Below are positions 24,510-32,764 of a DNA stretch of 34,210 nucleotides, piece by piece (the stretch's first letter is position 1; each line of letters begins with the position of its first letter). The notes under the pieces were generated by a model. It had not been told where the DNA came from. It saw only the letters and a program-made list of their open reading frames with translations, and made no database searches. The position numbers and the translations under genes were made by a program. The DNA is from Desulfocapsaceae bacterium. GTDB taxonomy: Bacteria; Desulfobacterota; Desulfobulbia; Desulfobulbales; Desulfocapsaceae. The stretch covers positions 1 to 34,210 of the forward strand of contig JAUSAB010000014.1 of assembly GCA_030653035.1 (NCBI GenBank), given 5' to 3'.

Positions 24510-24763
24510 TACTCTATTTTGGTTGTTTTTCCGCAGCGAGAGCGGCTTCGTCCAACAAAGCAATTAACTGGACCGAGACAAGCTCGGCGGTTTTTCTGAA
24601 AGGTTCCTGGCCGGCCAGTTATCGCCAGCGATGTTACGTGGGCAGACCGATGAAAAAAATGATGGAGTACTGCTGAACGGTTACGATATCATTTCCCAAC
24701 TTAGAGCTTGTGCGTAAATAAAATATTTATAAGAAGGTTAGACCTGATCTGGCCATAATATCG

Positions 24764-25885
24764 ATGTCACAAAACCAATCATGGGTCGATCCCTCACTTT
24801 TTGTCAAACAGATCCACGTCGAAGAATCCTGCCTGGATCTTCCTTATACCCAAGCAATTCTTGCCAGGGCCCGACTGCCCTATACGGTTATTCCTGATTA
24901 TCAGGATCTGGAGGCAGTTCCCGGACACTATCCCCAAAATCTCACCGCCGGCAAACAGCATCTACTGTTGTGCCGCAATAGGGGTCATTTTTTCAAACCC
25001 TGTCCTGCCACTCGTGAGTATCGCTGCTGTGAATATCAGGTCTTGAATATTGGCATGAACTGCCCCATGGACTGCGTCTATTGTATCCTTCAGGCCTACC
25101 TGAACAAGCCATGGCTCACCTTCTTTCTCAATGTTGATGACCTGCTTGCGGAGATGACATCAGACTTTGCGGCTGAGCCTGACCGGTTTTTCCGGATCGG
25201 AACCGGCGAGTTTACCGATTCCCTGGCCCTTGACCGGCTTACCCAGCTCAGCCGCACCCTGGTGACCTTTATGGCCGGGCAACCACAGGCGGTATTGGAA
25301 CTGAAAACCAAGAGCGCAGTTATCCAGAATCTGGAGGGACTTGAACACAAGGGACGCACCGTTGTTTCCTGGTCTCTCAACAGTACCCCTATCATGGCCG
25401 GAGAAGAGATCCGAACGGCAACGCTTGAACAAAGGCTTGCGGCTGCCAGACAATGCGCGACCTGGGGATATAAACTGGCCTTTCATTTCGACCCGATTAT
25501 CGAACATCCAGGCTGGCAGCAAGGGTATGCAGAAACCATCACCCGGCTTTTTAATACCGTGCCGGCTGAAAGCATTGCCTGGATTTCCATGGGAGCGTTG
25601 CGTTATCTGCCTGCCCTTAAAGACATTGGGACTGGACGTTTTCCCCAGTCCCGGATCTATTATCAGGAATTCATCGAAGGACTTGACGGCAAGCGCCGTT
25701 ACTTTCGTCCTCATCGAGTGGAGCTCTATCAACATATTTATAATCTGCTGAAAAGCAGGGCGCACCCTAAGACCTGTATCTATTTCTGCATGGAGAGCGA
25801 CGAGATCTGGCGGGAGGTTATGGGGTATGCCCCGGAGGAGAGGGGGGGGATTCCCCATATGCTGGACCAGACGGTTCGGGGATGA
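24764..25885 (+). CDS. SPL-family radical SAM protein (DNA photolyase-like)
   Basis: 373 residues. The radical-SAM cluster motif CX3CX2C is seen as 'CPMDCVYC' near 99-106, in the context 'YQVLNIGMNCPMDCVYCIL'. This matches spore photoproduct lyase-like (SplB/COG1533) proteins. Later, 'FRIGTGEFTDSLALD' and 'LELKTKS' are also typical of that family. True SplB repairs spore photoproduct in Firmicutes. Homologues in non-sporeformers have no settled substrate, so repair is only a guess. No good ribosome-binding site precedes the ATG (AAGAAGG is about 30 nt away). It sits alone between decayed DNA on both sides. Confidence 0.85.
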   Translation: MSQNQSWVDPSLFVKQIHVEESCLDLPYTQAILARARLPYTVIPDYQDLEAVPGHYPQNLTAGKQHLLLCRNRGHFFKPCPATREYRCCEYQVLNIGMNCPMDCVYCILQAYLNKPWLTFFLNVDDLLAEMTSDFAAEPDRFFRIGTGEFTDSLALDRLTQLSRTLVTFMAGQPQAVLELKTKSAVIQNLEGLEHKGRTVVSWSLNSTPIMAGEEIRTATLEQRLAAARQCATWGYKLAFHFDPIIEHPGWQQGYAETITRLFNTVPAESIAWISMGALRYLPALKDIGTGRFPQSRIYYQEFIEGLDGKRRYFRPHRVELYQHIYNLLKSRAHPKTCIYFCMESDEIWREVMGYAPEERGGIPHMLDQTVRG

Positions 25886-26194
25886 TGACGGCACGAAGCC
25901 ATTCGTAAATCGCGTTATTCACTCTTGGCAGGATATATCCGATCTGCTTACCTCCAGGGGGATTTTTTCACCAAGGATCTTATGTTCGATTACCAATTCC
26001 ACTGGCGGAAAACGTGATGAAGTTCCCGCAAAAATATCGATTCTGCAGTTAATCGCTAAAGAATTGGAAGGAAGAGAGGGGAGAAGGATTCCTCACCAAA
26101 CCCCGGCAGTTCCAGCATAACAAGCGGGCCGGGCTCAAAGAGGTAATCATATTGTCCGACCGGATCAATGATCTGAATTCGATTCCCGCCGAAC
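25886..26194. other. Gap holding a decayed minus-strand gene
   Basis: 309 nt between the radical SAM gene and the GGDEF-EAL gene. The plus strand shows nothing convincing. The minus strand has protein-like segments in two frames, described in the separate pseudogene entry. Confidence 0.5.
25919..26193 (-). pseudogene. Unidentified broken gene
   Basis: On the minus strand, one frame reads 'SEFGGNRIQIIDPVGQYDYL' continuing 'FEPGPLVMLELPGFGEESFS', then hits a stop. Another frame takes over with 'CRIDIFAGTSSRFPPVELV' and 'IEHKILGEKIPLEVSRSD', ending in a TGA at 25919-25921. The residue mix is protein-like in both halves, and the frame switch suggests a frameshifted gene whose 5' part is lost against the GGDEF-EAL gene. 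No family was recognised. Low confidence. Confidence 0.3.
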
Positions 26195-27856
26195 TCACTC
26201 TGCAAGATCAAGAGGAGATGTCGTGTCAAGCGGAGGCGTTAGAAAATTTTTGTTTTTCACAACAGACCAGGAAGTGGTATCAAGCCAATCCTGAAGCTCA
26301 TTACTTGGCAGAGGGCGGCAAAGATGAAAGCCCTGGAGAATATCGCAGCCCAGTTCCTCCAAGAATTGCAGGGTGTCCTCATTCTCAACACCTTCCGCTA
26401 CCACTTTGCGGCCGATGTTATGAATCATCTCAATGGTAGATCTGACGATCACCGCATTATCCTCATTCTGGAGCATATCAATAATAAAGGATTTATCGAT
26501 TTTAATCTCACGGGCCGGGAAGTTTTTCAAATACGATATGGAGGAATAGCCCGTGCCAAAATCATCAATGGAGAGATGCAGGCCCATTCTTTTAAGCTCG
26601 GCAACGACCCTGGCAACCCGATCCTCGTCAACGACAATACTGCTTTCAGTAATTTCCAGAAGTAGCATTTCCGGCTTAATCTGCCACTTAGCGAGAAGAA
26701 TAGCGACATCAGAGGGAAAGTTGAGATCGTGAAGGTTTTTGAGGGATAAATTCACCGCAACCGGAATGTGATAGCCAGCCTGTTGCCATTTGCCACATTG
26801 TTCCAGGGCCTTATCAAGTACCAGAGTCGTAAATTGTTTACAGAGTCCGGCCTGTTCGGCAAGGGAAATAAAATCATCCGGATCGACGATTCCCCGATTT
26901 GCGTGCTGCCAGCGAGCCAAGGCTTCTACACCAATCAAGGTCCTGTTACGAATGGATATTTTTGGTTGATAGCAGAGAAATATGTCGTTCTTTTTGATGG
27001 CATCACGCAGCTCACCAATCAATACCAGACGATTAAAGGTCGCCCGGTGCTGCTCGATATTAAAAATGGCATAGATAACATCGTTACGCTTGGCATCATA
27101 CATGGCTATATCTGCCCGCTGCACCAGAGTCTCACTATCGGCTCCATGGTCGGGGTACATAGCAATTCCGACACTGATACCCACCTTAAGGCTATGCCCC
27201 TCAATCATAAAGGGCTGATCAATGGTACTGGCAATCTTCATACTGATCATAACCGCTTCTTCCAAGGTTGTATCAGGCAGTACCAGGGCAAATTCATCGC
27301 CGCCAACTCGGGCCAAGGTATCAGATTCCCGCATCACATTCTTCATCCGAAAAGCTACTTCCTGCAGAACATAATCACCGTAAAAATGGCCCAGAGAGTC
27401 ATTAATCTCTTTAAAACGAACAAGGTCCATAAGAACAAAGGCTAGGGGATTCCGATTACGTTTGGCAATCAACAGGCCATGATCGAGCCGCTCCTCGGCC
27501 AGGATACGGTTCGGCAGTTCTGTGAGCTCGTCATGGAGGGCCCGATGCCGTTCCAGGGAGGCAAAATGCTCGCTCAGCTTGATGGAGGCCAGGCTCAGCC
27601 GCACCACCATGACGACAAAAATGGCGCCGCTAAAAAGGATGGTGGCAACAATCATCTCCAGGGTGGAGGATTGTTCTTTCAGCACCACATTCAGGAAGAG
27701 GATATAGCCGATGATAAAGAAGAGGATCAGAACGCCAAGAAATTTCCAAGAGGCGTAAAGTTGATGTTTTCTGAGACAGATCTTTCTGGTTGGATTAAGT
27801 GAAAAAGCAAGCAGGGCGATGCCTGCCAGAACCATGGTTATGGATACAATTTTCAA
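26195..27856 (-). CDS. Membrane GGDEF-EAL protein (c-di-GMP synthase/phosphodiesterase)
   Basis: 553 residues. Three hydrophobic segments (about 4-20, 38-58, 67-88) place the N-terminus in the inner membrane, with no recognisable sensor. GGDEF domain about 105-265: intact GGDEF (185-189), inhibitory-site RESD (176-179), and guanine-binding N152 and D161. The Asp at 161 argues for c-di-GMP rather than the cGAMP made by Geobacter Hypr enzymes, which carry Ser there. EAL domain about 285-525: 'EAL' (311-313), 'NLS', 'ITES', 'IDDFGTG' (430-436) and 'AEGVE' (487-491) are all kept, so both activities are possible. TTG start at 27856 with AAGGA 9 nt upstream. Confidence 0.93.
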   Translation of the reverse strand: MKIVSITMVLAGIALLAFSLNPTRKICLRKHQLYASWKFLGVLILFFIIGYILFLNVVLKEQSSTLEMIVATILFSGAIFVVMVVRLSLASIKLSEHFASLERHRALHDELTELPNRILAEERLDHGLLIAKRNRNPLAFVLMDLVRFKEINDSLGHFYGDYVLQEVAFRMKNVMRESDTLARVGGDEFALVLPDTTLEEAVMISMKIASTIDQPFMIEGHSLKVGISVGIAMYPDHGADSETLVQRADIAMYDAKRNDVIYAIFNIEQHRATFNRLVLIGELRDAIKKNDIFLCYQPKISIRNRTLIGVEALARWQHANRGIVDPDDFISLAEQAGLCKQFTTLVLDKALEQCGKWQQAGYHIPVAVNLSLKNLHDLNFPSDVAILLAKWQIKPEMLLLEITESSIVVDEDRVARVVAELKRMGLHLSIDDFGTGYSSISYLKNFPAREIKIDKSFIIDMLQNEDNAVIVRSTIEMIHNIGRKVVAEGVENEDTLQFLEELGCDILQGFHLCRPLPSNELQDWLDTTSWSVVKNKNFLTPPLDTTSPLDLAE

Positions 27857-28375
27857 GGGGAGATTTCCTTTTCATATCAGTCTATCAGATTTCAAGCCAC
27901 GATTATGAATCGAAATCTAACAGATGGAGTTGAGAGTTACAATAAGTTAATATGATGAGAGATCGGTCGTCAAGAGTGGATACCAAATCAGTCATGCTCT
28001 TCATTAAAGGTATCTTAAAACTTAGCATATATTTTTGTTTTTTGCTTCCTAAGCCCCCAAGCTGTACGTCCATTTTGAATCCGCGCTTGTTTTGGGGAGG
28101 CAATTAAACAATACAATAAAATTGTATCAAATTTAGTTATTTCAGTATGTTAAATAACATATGATTTTTAAAATAATTTTGCAAGATGTCTTAAGAGACA
28201 AGTTGTTTCGTTACGGCCCTCAACAATGGTTGTCCATTTTCTTCTGGAAGAAAACAGCTACTCTATGGTAAGAAGAACACTGACTGAAATCAGGCAGGCT
28301 ATTGATCAAACATCAATGGACAACTCTGCCTTTTATTGACACATCAAAAGATTACAAATGGTTGCAGGAGAAATT
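27857..28375. other. Divergent intergenic region (GGDEF-EAL / ssb)
   Basis: 519 nt, AT-rich in its centre, that must hold promoters for both neighbours. I find no strong -10/-35 pair. Small frames occur on both strands, including a possible 37-codon gene at 28226-28339. On the minus strand CCCCAAAACAAGC and GCTTGGGG (around 28035-28100) can form an imperfect hairpin. No tRNA or known riboswitch was seen. Confidence 0.5.
28226..28339 (+). CDS. Possible 37-residue ORF upstream of ssb
   Basis: ATG at 28226 to TGA at 28337-28339, reading 'MVVHFLLEENSYSMVRRTLT' and then 'EIRQAIDQTSMDNSAFY'. The composition is that of a soluble helical peptide. There is no clear ribosome-binding site and no recognised family. 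It ends 36 nt before ssb, so it could be a leader ORF or the tail of a decayed gene. It may also be chance. Confidence 0.2.
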   Translation: MVVHFLLEENSYSMVRRTLTEIRQAIDQTSMDNSAFY

Positions 28376-28816
28376 ATGCTGAATAAAGTTATGCTGATTG
28401 GTAATCTTGGGAAAGATCCTGAACTTCGCTATACCCAAAGCGGCACTGCCGTTGCCACTTTTAATGTCGCGACCACTGATCGATACAAAGATAAAGATGG
28501 GCAGATGCAGGAAACGACCGAATGGCATCGTGTTGTCGCCTGGGCGAAGTTGGCTGAGACCTGTGGTGAATATCTGCATAAGGGATCAAAGGTCTATATT
28601 GAAGGCAAGCTCCAGACCAGAAAATGGCAGGATCAGAATGGCAATGATAAATTTACCACAGAAATTGTCGCTCGTGAAATGAAGATGCTCAGTCCGCGTG
28701 GTGGGGCAGGTGACGACACATCATACGGTGGGGGCGGCGGTTCGCAGGAGCATACCTATTCAGAGCCACCTCAGGGGATGATGGGTGGCGGGGGACGAGA
28801 CGAGGTGCCGTTTTAA
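28376..28816 (+). CDS. ssb: Single-stranded DNA-binding protein
   Basis: 146 residues from the ATG at 28376, chosen because GCAGGAG precedes it and the family start '[20 protein letters not shown]' follows. The OB-fold covers about 1-105, including '[20 protein letters not shown]' and '[21 protein letters not shown]'. A glycine-rich linker then leads to the acidic tip 'RDEVPF', a slight variant of the usual DDDIPF tail that recruits replication and repair proteins. It coats single-stranded DNA in replication and repair. A strong terminator follows at 28853-28888. Confidence 0.97.
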   Translation: MLNKVMLIGNLGKDPELRYTQSGTAVATFNVATTDRYKDKDGQMQETTEWHRVVAWAKLAETCGEYLHKGSKVYIEGKLQTRKWQDQNGNDKFTTEIVAREMKMLSPRGGAGDDTSYGGGGGSQEHTYSEPPQGMMGGGGRDEVPF

Positions 28817-28852
28817 AGTTTTTACATGAGAGAACAGGTTGTTGACGCAACG

Positions 28853-28888
28853 AGGCGGAATCTTCATGGTTCCGCCTTCTTGTTTTTT
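28853..28888 (+). terminator. Rho-independent terminator after ssb
   Basis: AGGCGGAA (28853-28860) pairs with TTCCGCCT (28870-28877), extended by two inner pairs, around a short loop. It is followed by TCTTGTTTTTT. This ends ssb transcription before the J-protein gene. Confidence 0.88.
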
Positions 28889-29015
28889 GTCGGACAGAGA
28901 TTGCCATTGTCGCTGACAGGGTTGACTGACAGGCAATGCATCCATATTATTGCTGACACAGAACATTCATGGCTATTTTTTTATTAGATCCAACTCGTAT
29001 AATCACAAATCAACA

Positions 29016-29951
29016 ATGGAATATTACGAAACCTTAGGCGTGTCCAAAAACGCCTCCGCCACCGAGATCAAAAAAGCATACCGTCAATTGGCCTTAAAGT
29101 ATCATCCAGATAAAAATCAAGGGAATAAAACCGCCGAGGATAAGTTTAAAGAGATCAATGAGGCCTATGCAGTACTGTCAGATCCGGAGAAAAAAAAGCA
29201 GTACGACACGTATGGTTCCACTGATTTTCATCAGCGTTATTCGCAGGAAGACATTTTCCGCAACTTTGATTTGAATGACATCCTTCGTCAATTTGGCGGC
29301 GGCGGTTCTTCCAAGTTTCGTAACAATATGGGTGGTGACGGGGCCCACTTTCAATCTTTTTTCGGACAGGGTGGCGGCCCAGGCCGAATGGGCGGTGGTT
29401 GTGGAACCGGGGGCTGTCATCAACCCACGAAAGGTCAGGACCTGACGTATCAGATCTCAGTAACACTTGATGAAGTCATGCATGGCGCTGAAAAAAATAT
29501 CACCCTGCGCACCCATGGCACGTCCCAGAATGTTACGGTCAAGATCCCTAAAGGAATCGAGGCGGGGAAAAAGCTACGACTGAAGGGGAAGGGTGACGCT
29601 TCTTCACAGGGGGGAGCCCCTGGCGACCTCTATCTGAAAGTAGAAATAAGCAAACATGATCGCTTTGCCAGAGATGGAGATGACCTGATTTGCGATAAAT
29701 GGATTTCATTCAGTGATGCCTGTCTGGGAACCAAGGTTGCCGTTGAAACCCTGGAAGGAAAGAAGTTTATGGTCACTGTCCCTGCCGGTGTCCAGCCAGA
29801 GGCCAGATTACGCATCAAAGGACACGGCCTGCCAAGCGGCCCATTAGGGCATCGTGGTGATATCTACGTGAAGCTTGGAGTCCAGGTTCCTGAACATCTT
29901 TCCGAAGAACAGACCCAGTTGGTTCTCAGTTTGCAAGAGGCCGGACTGTAG
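29016..29951 (+). CDS. DnaJ/CbpA-type co-chaperone (class II Hsp40)
   Basis: 311 residues from the ATG at 29016, which places the J domain at the N-terminus ('[20 protein letters not shown]'). The HPD motif that stimulates DnaK is at about 32-34 ('YHPDKN'). A G/F-rich linker with a short Gly/Cys patch (about 95-140) follows, then two beta-sandwich substrate-binding domains ('[19 protein letters not shown]' and '[19 protein letters not shown]'). The four-CxxCxGxG zinc domain of true DnaJ is missing, so this is CbpA/DnaJ-like class II. No clear ribosome-binding site is seen. TATAAT at 28998-29003 lies so close that the transcript would be nearly leaderless. Convergent with the kinase gene, 4 nt apart. 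Confidence 0.92.
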   Translation: MEYYETLGVSKNASATEIKKAYRQLALKYHPDKNQGNKTAEDKFKEINEAYAVLSDPEKKKQYDTYGSTDFHQRYSQEDIFRNFDLNDILRQFGGGGSSKFRNNMGGDGAHFQSFFGQGGGPGRMGGGCGTGGCHQPTKGQDLTYQISVTLDEVMHGAEKNITLRTHGTSQNVTVKIPKGIEAGKKLRLKGKGDASSQGGAPGDLYLKVEISKHDRFARDGDDLICDKWISFSDACLGTKVAVETLEGKKFMVTVPAGVQPEARLRIKGHGLPSGPLGHRGDIYVKLGVQVPEHLSEEQTQLVLSLQEAGL

Positions 29952-29955
29952 TCCT

Positions 29956-32658
29956 TCAGCATTTATCCGCAGGGAGCAATATTCGTAGCGTCGTTCCTTT
30001 ATCTTGTACACTTTGCACCAGAATGGCCCCATGATGGGAACGTATGATCCCTGCCGCCAAGGCCAGGCCCAGACCGCGACCAATAAATCTGGTGGTAAAA
30101 AAAGGTTCAAAGATACGTTCAATATCGCCTGATGCTATACCGTTGCCGGTGTCCGTAATTTGACAAAAGGCATAGATAGAGACATCAGGGAGACCTTCTC
30201 GAAATTGAATGGGAATAATCGTGGAACAATAAGGCTGTACGCCAAAGGTTATTCCAATCTCTCCTATTGAGTCCGCCAATGCTTCAAGGGCATTGGTCAG
30301 GATATTTTTAAGAACTTCCTTGATCTGTCCCTTGTCAAATCTGCATATTATGGGCATGAACGGCGGGATCAATTGCATCACTACAGAGGCAGGGAGCGTA
30401 TTCTGGACGGCAAAGAGAACCTCCCTGGCAACCTCAACCAGATTCTCTGGTTGCAGCCTGGGTTCCCCTTGACCAACATAGGTCAACATGGAGCTTCCTA
30501 CCTTGGTGGCCTCCTTGGCTGCTTGCGATGCCATGGTGGCCATGTTCATTTCTTTTGACTCGGTCGGCAGTATTCGCCGCAGCATCTCCACATTTCCAAG
30601 AACAACCAGCATGGAATTGTTAAAACGATGGGCAATAGCCCCGGCCATTGTTTTCAGGGATTCGATCCGCTTGGCCTGCTCCTGCAGTTGGCTTGTTTCC
30701 AGGGAAAGTTGTTCCTGCTCTTTCTGTCTGCTGATATCAAGGTGAACGCCAAGTGCCCGCAAGGGCTTTCCTTCTGTATCCCATTGAAAAACCTTGCCCA
30801 CATCAAGAACCCAGACCCATTTCCCTGACTTGTGCCGGAGTCGATGCTCAGTCATATAGAGAGGAGTCCGTCGTTCCAGGTGATCGTCAAGTGCCCTGGT
30901 GATCTCGCCTACTTCGTCAGGATGAACCAATTTCCCCCAGGTTGACACATTCGGTTCCAATTCATCCAGGGTATAGCCCAGGATCTCAGCCCAACGTTCA
31001 TTGTAGACAACCTCGTCGGTCTGGATATTCCAGTCCCAGGTACCAAGACGAGCGGCATCAATAACAAACTCAAGACGATCTCTGGTGTCCAGCACCTCTT
31101 CTTCCATCTGTACCGTTCTGGTGATATCGACAAGATAGCCCTGATAATGGCTGATCTGGCCATGGTTGTCCCGCACCAGGGTCGTAGCGTCAAGCACCCA
31201 GACGATCTTGCCATCCCGCGCCATCAACCGATAAGGCTCATGGGTAAAATGGGTGCTGTCTGCCAAGGAATTGGCCCGCACCTCAGCCGCCACCCTTTTT
31301 CTGTCATCAAAATGAATAAGAGACGAATACAGGACAGAACCATTAAAAAAATCCTGGTCTGAATATCCAAGGACAGCAAGGACATTCTCAGAAACATATT
31401 CTACCGGCCAGTTTTCACTGTCCCGCCAAATAAAGATGACGACCGGTCCATTCATGAACATGGCCCGATCCTGTCGCAGGGCCATCTCGATATCATGTTT
31501 GGCGGTAATATCATGGACAATGCCAAGAGACCGGATTGGGTCGCCATCCACGTTATACTTCGTGGTACAGATCTCCCGTACCCATTTTATGTCTCCATTA
31601 TGCAAAAGGAGACGATGCTCAATATCGTATGGCCTTTTATCTGCCACCGAATCCGTATAGGTTTGTTGCACATACTCTCGATCATCAGGATGGACTTGGG
31701 CTAGAAAGGTATCAAAGGTTATTTTTAATTGCTGGGTATCCATGTCAAAGATACGGTAAATCTCATCTGACCAGAACAGGACATTGGTCTGGTGATTCAA
31801 TTCCCAAGACCCCAGACCGGCAATATGTTGAGCATCTTTCAGGAGCAGTTCACTGTGCCGCAGTCTTTCTTCTTTTTCTTTAAGCGAGGTGATGTCCCGG
31901 TTACTGGCCCGGCGCCCCAGCCAATTCCCATGTTGATCCAGAGCCGCCTGGCATTGATGCCATATCCAGCGAGTCTCACCGGTTTTAGTGATAAGACGGA
32001 ATTCTATATCAGACTTTTCACAACCAAGATGCAGATATTGCTGACGATGAGCATGAGCGTTTTCCTGATCATCAGGGTGGATAATATCTACAAAAAGATC
32101 AGGGTTTGCCTGAAACTCTTCCCGTGTATAGCCAGTGATCCGCTCACATGACGGAGACATATATTTACATACGCCATCCACGCCGAGCCAGACCTCCCAG
32201 TCATAGGAGTAATCGACCATCGTCCGCAATTCTTCAGCGCTTTCGAGGAGTTTATTTTCAGCATGTTTCACCTTTTGTTGCGATGCAAAAAGGTTCCATA
32301 AATATGCGATGGCAAGAAAGGAGAGCAGGGCGATAAGGAAACCCAATGTATCCCGGACAGTTGCAGTAAAAGGTGTTTTGTCAATGATCCTGTTGGCGGA
32401 TAAAAAGGTTAACGTCATCCGGCATATCATCAAAAAAAGCATAAAGGCAAGGGGTAATGCCCGCCACTCTTTCCAGTAAAAATAAGCTGCTACAGTTACA
32501 AGCCATGCTATTGAAAGGATAAATATGGACGGAACAAAAAGAGGATGAGAGAGCAGGGTCCACAAGTAAAGGGACAGAACGGTGAGCAGAAGGGCAAAGA
32601 AGGCAAAGACCGCAAGGAATGACCGGGGAATGGTTGAAAGAACAGGGTGCAGTTGCAT
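29956..32658 (-). CDS. Multi-PAS membrane sensor histidine kinase (NtrB-type)
   Basis: 900 residues. Four hydrophobic segments (about 12-36, 43-61, 68-87, 104-124) without a sizeable periplasmic loop. Then four PAS/PAC units at about 140-260, 272-390, 395-515 and 525-645, several ending in the PAC signature ('GIVHDITAKH', 'GYLVDITRT', 'GVHLDISRQ'). The kinase core is of the AxxxAHxFNN class, with phospho-acceptor H677 in 'AGAIAHRFNNSM', N box 'EVLKNILTNALEAL', G1 'DTGNGIASGD', 'FEPFFTT' and G2 'GRGLGLA'. All catalytic boxes are intact. No response regulator gene adjoins it, so it is an orphan kinase. ATG at 32658 with AGGCGA upstream. Confidence 0.93.
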   Translation of the reverse strand: MQLHPVLSTIPRSFLAVFAFFALLLTVLSLYLWTLLSHPLFVPSIFILSIAWLVTVAAYFYWKEWRALPLAFMLFLMICRMTLTFLSANRIIDKTPFTATVRDTLGFLIALLSFLAIAYLWNLFASQQKVKHAENKLLESAEELRTMVDYSYDWEVWLGVDGVCKYMSPSCERITGYTREEFQANPDLFVDIIHPDDQENAHAHRQQYLHLGCEKSDIEFRLITKTGETRWIWHQCQAALDQHGNWLGRRASNRDITSLKEKEERLRHSELLLKDAQHIAGLGSWELNHQTNVLFWSDEIYRIFDMDTQQLKITFDTFLAQVHPDDREYVQQTYTDSVADKRPYDIEHRLLLHNGDIKWVREICTTKYNVDGDPIRSLGIVHDITAKHDIEMALRQDRAMFMNGPVVIFIWRDSENWPVEYVSENVLAVLGYSDQDFFNGSVLYSSLIHFDDRKRVAAEVRANSLADSTHFTHEPYRLMARDGKIVWVLDATTLVRDNHGQISHYQGYLVDITRTVQMEEEVLDTRDRLEFVIDAARLGTWDWNIQTDEVVYNERWAEILGYTLDELEPNVSTWGKLVHPDEVGEITRALDDHLERRTPLYMTEHRLRHKSGKWVWVLDVGKVFQWDTEGKPLRALGVHLDISRQKEQEQLSLETSQLQEQAKRIESLKTMAGAIAHRFNNSMLVVLGNVEMLRRILPTESKEMNMATMASQAAKEATKVGSSMLTYVGQGEPRLQPENLVEVAREVLFAVQNTLPASVVMQLIPPFMPIICRFDKGQIKEVLKNILTNALEALADSIGEIGITFGVQPYCSTIIPIQFREGLPDVSIYAFCQITDTGNGIASGDIERIFEPFFTTRFIGRGLGLALAAGIIRSHHGAILVQSVQDKGTTLRILLPADKC

Positions 32659-32764
32659 AGTCTTTCGCCTCGATAATCAGGGGATTGTTGCTTTATTAAA
32701 ATATAGGTCTCAATCCTTGCGACCTTACACCTGTTGCTCCTGTTTTAAAACCTAAATTCCCGAG

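Larger units (their letters stand above)
23949..24763. other. Remnant-rich region right of the cytochrome operon
   Basis: About 815 nt with no intact gene. It contains a 19-bp palindrome (24068-24086), a 16-bp palindrome CCCACAG-AC-CTGTGGG (24192-24207), a minus-strand integrase-like fragment (24295-24456), the second copy of the 34-bp repeat (24476) and about 250 nt of broken reading frames before the radical SAM gene. One plus-strand frame, 24565-24719, reads protein-like ('DRDKLGGFSERFLAGQLSPA') but has no start and no recognised family. The make-up is that of decayed mobile DNA. Confidence 0.6.

Noticed and set aside
25160-25894. 244-codon open frame antisense to the radical SAM gene
   Set aside because: The plus strand carries the CX3CX2C motif and family sequence throughout. 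The antisense frame has no domain or ribosome-binding site.
26152-26439. 95-codon plus-strand frame overlapping the GGDEF-EAL 3' end
   Set aside because: Mostly antisense to the conserved EAL domain. No domain, and the frame ends in low-quality sequence.
27903-28103. 66-codon minus-strand frame and a GGACG-containing hairpin upstream of the GGDEF-EAL gene, considered as a small gene or a second GEMM riboswitch
   Set aside because: It lacks the AAACC-GNRA stem and second stem in the right order. The frame starts with TTG, has no recognised family and reads like chance.
30148-30166. Partial match (GTGTCCGTAATT) to the 34-bp flanking repeat
   Set aside because: It lies inside the kinase gene and encodes the conserved ATP-binding 'DTGNG' box. 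The match stops after 12 bases and is coincidental.
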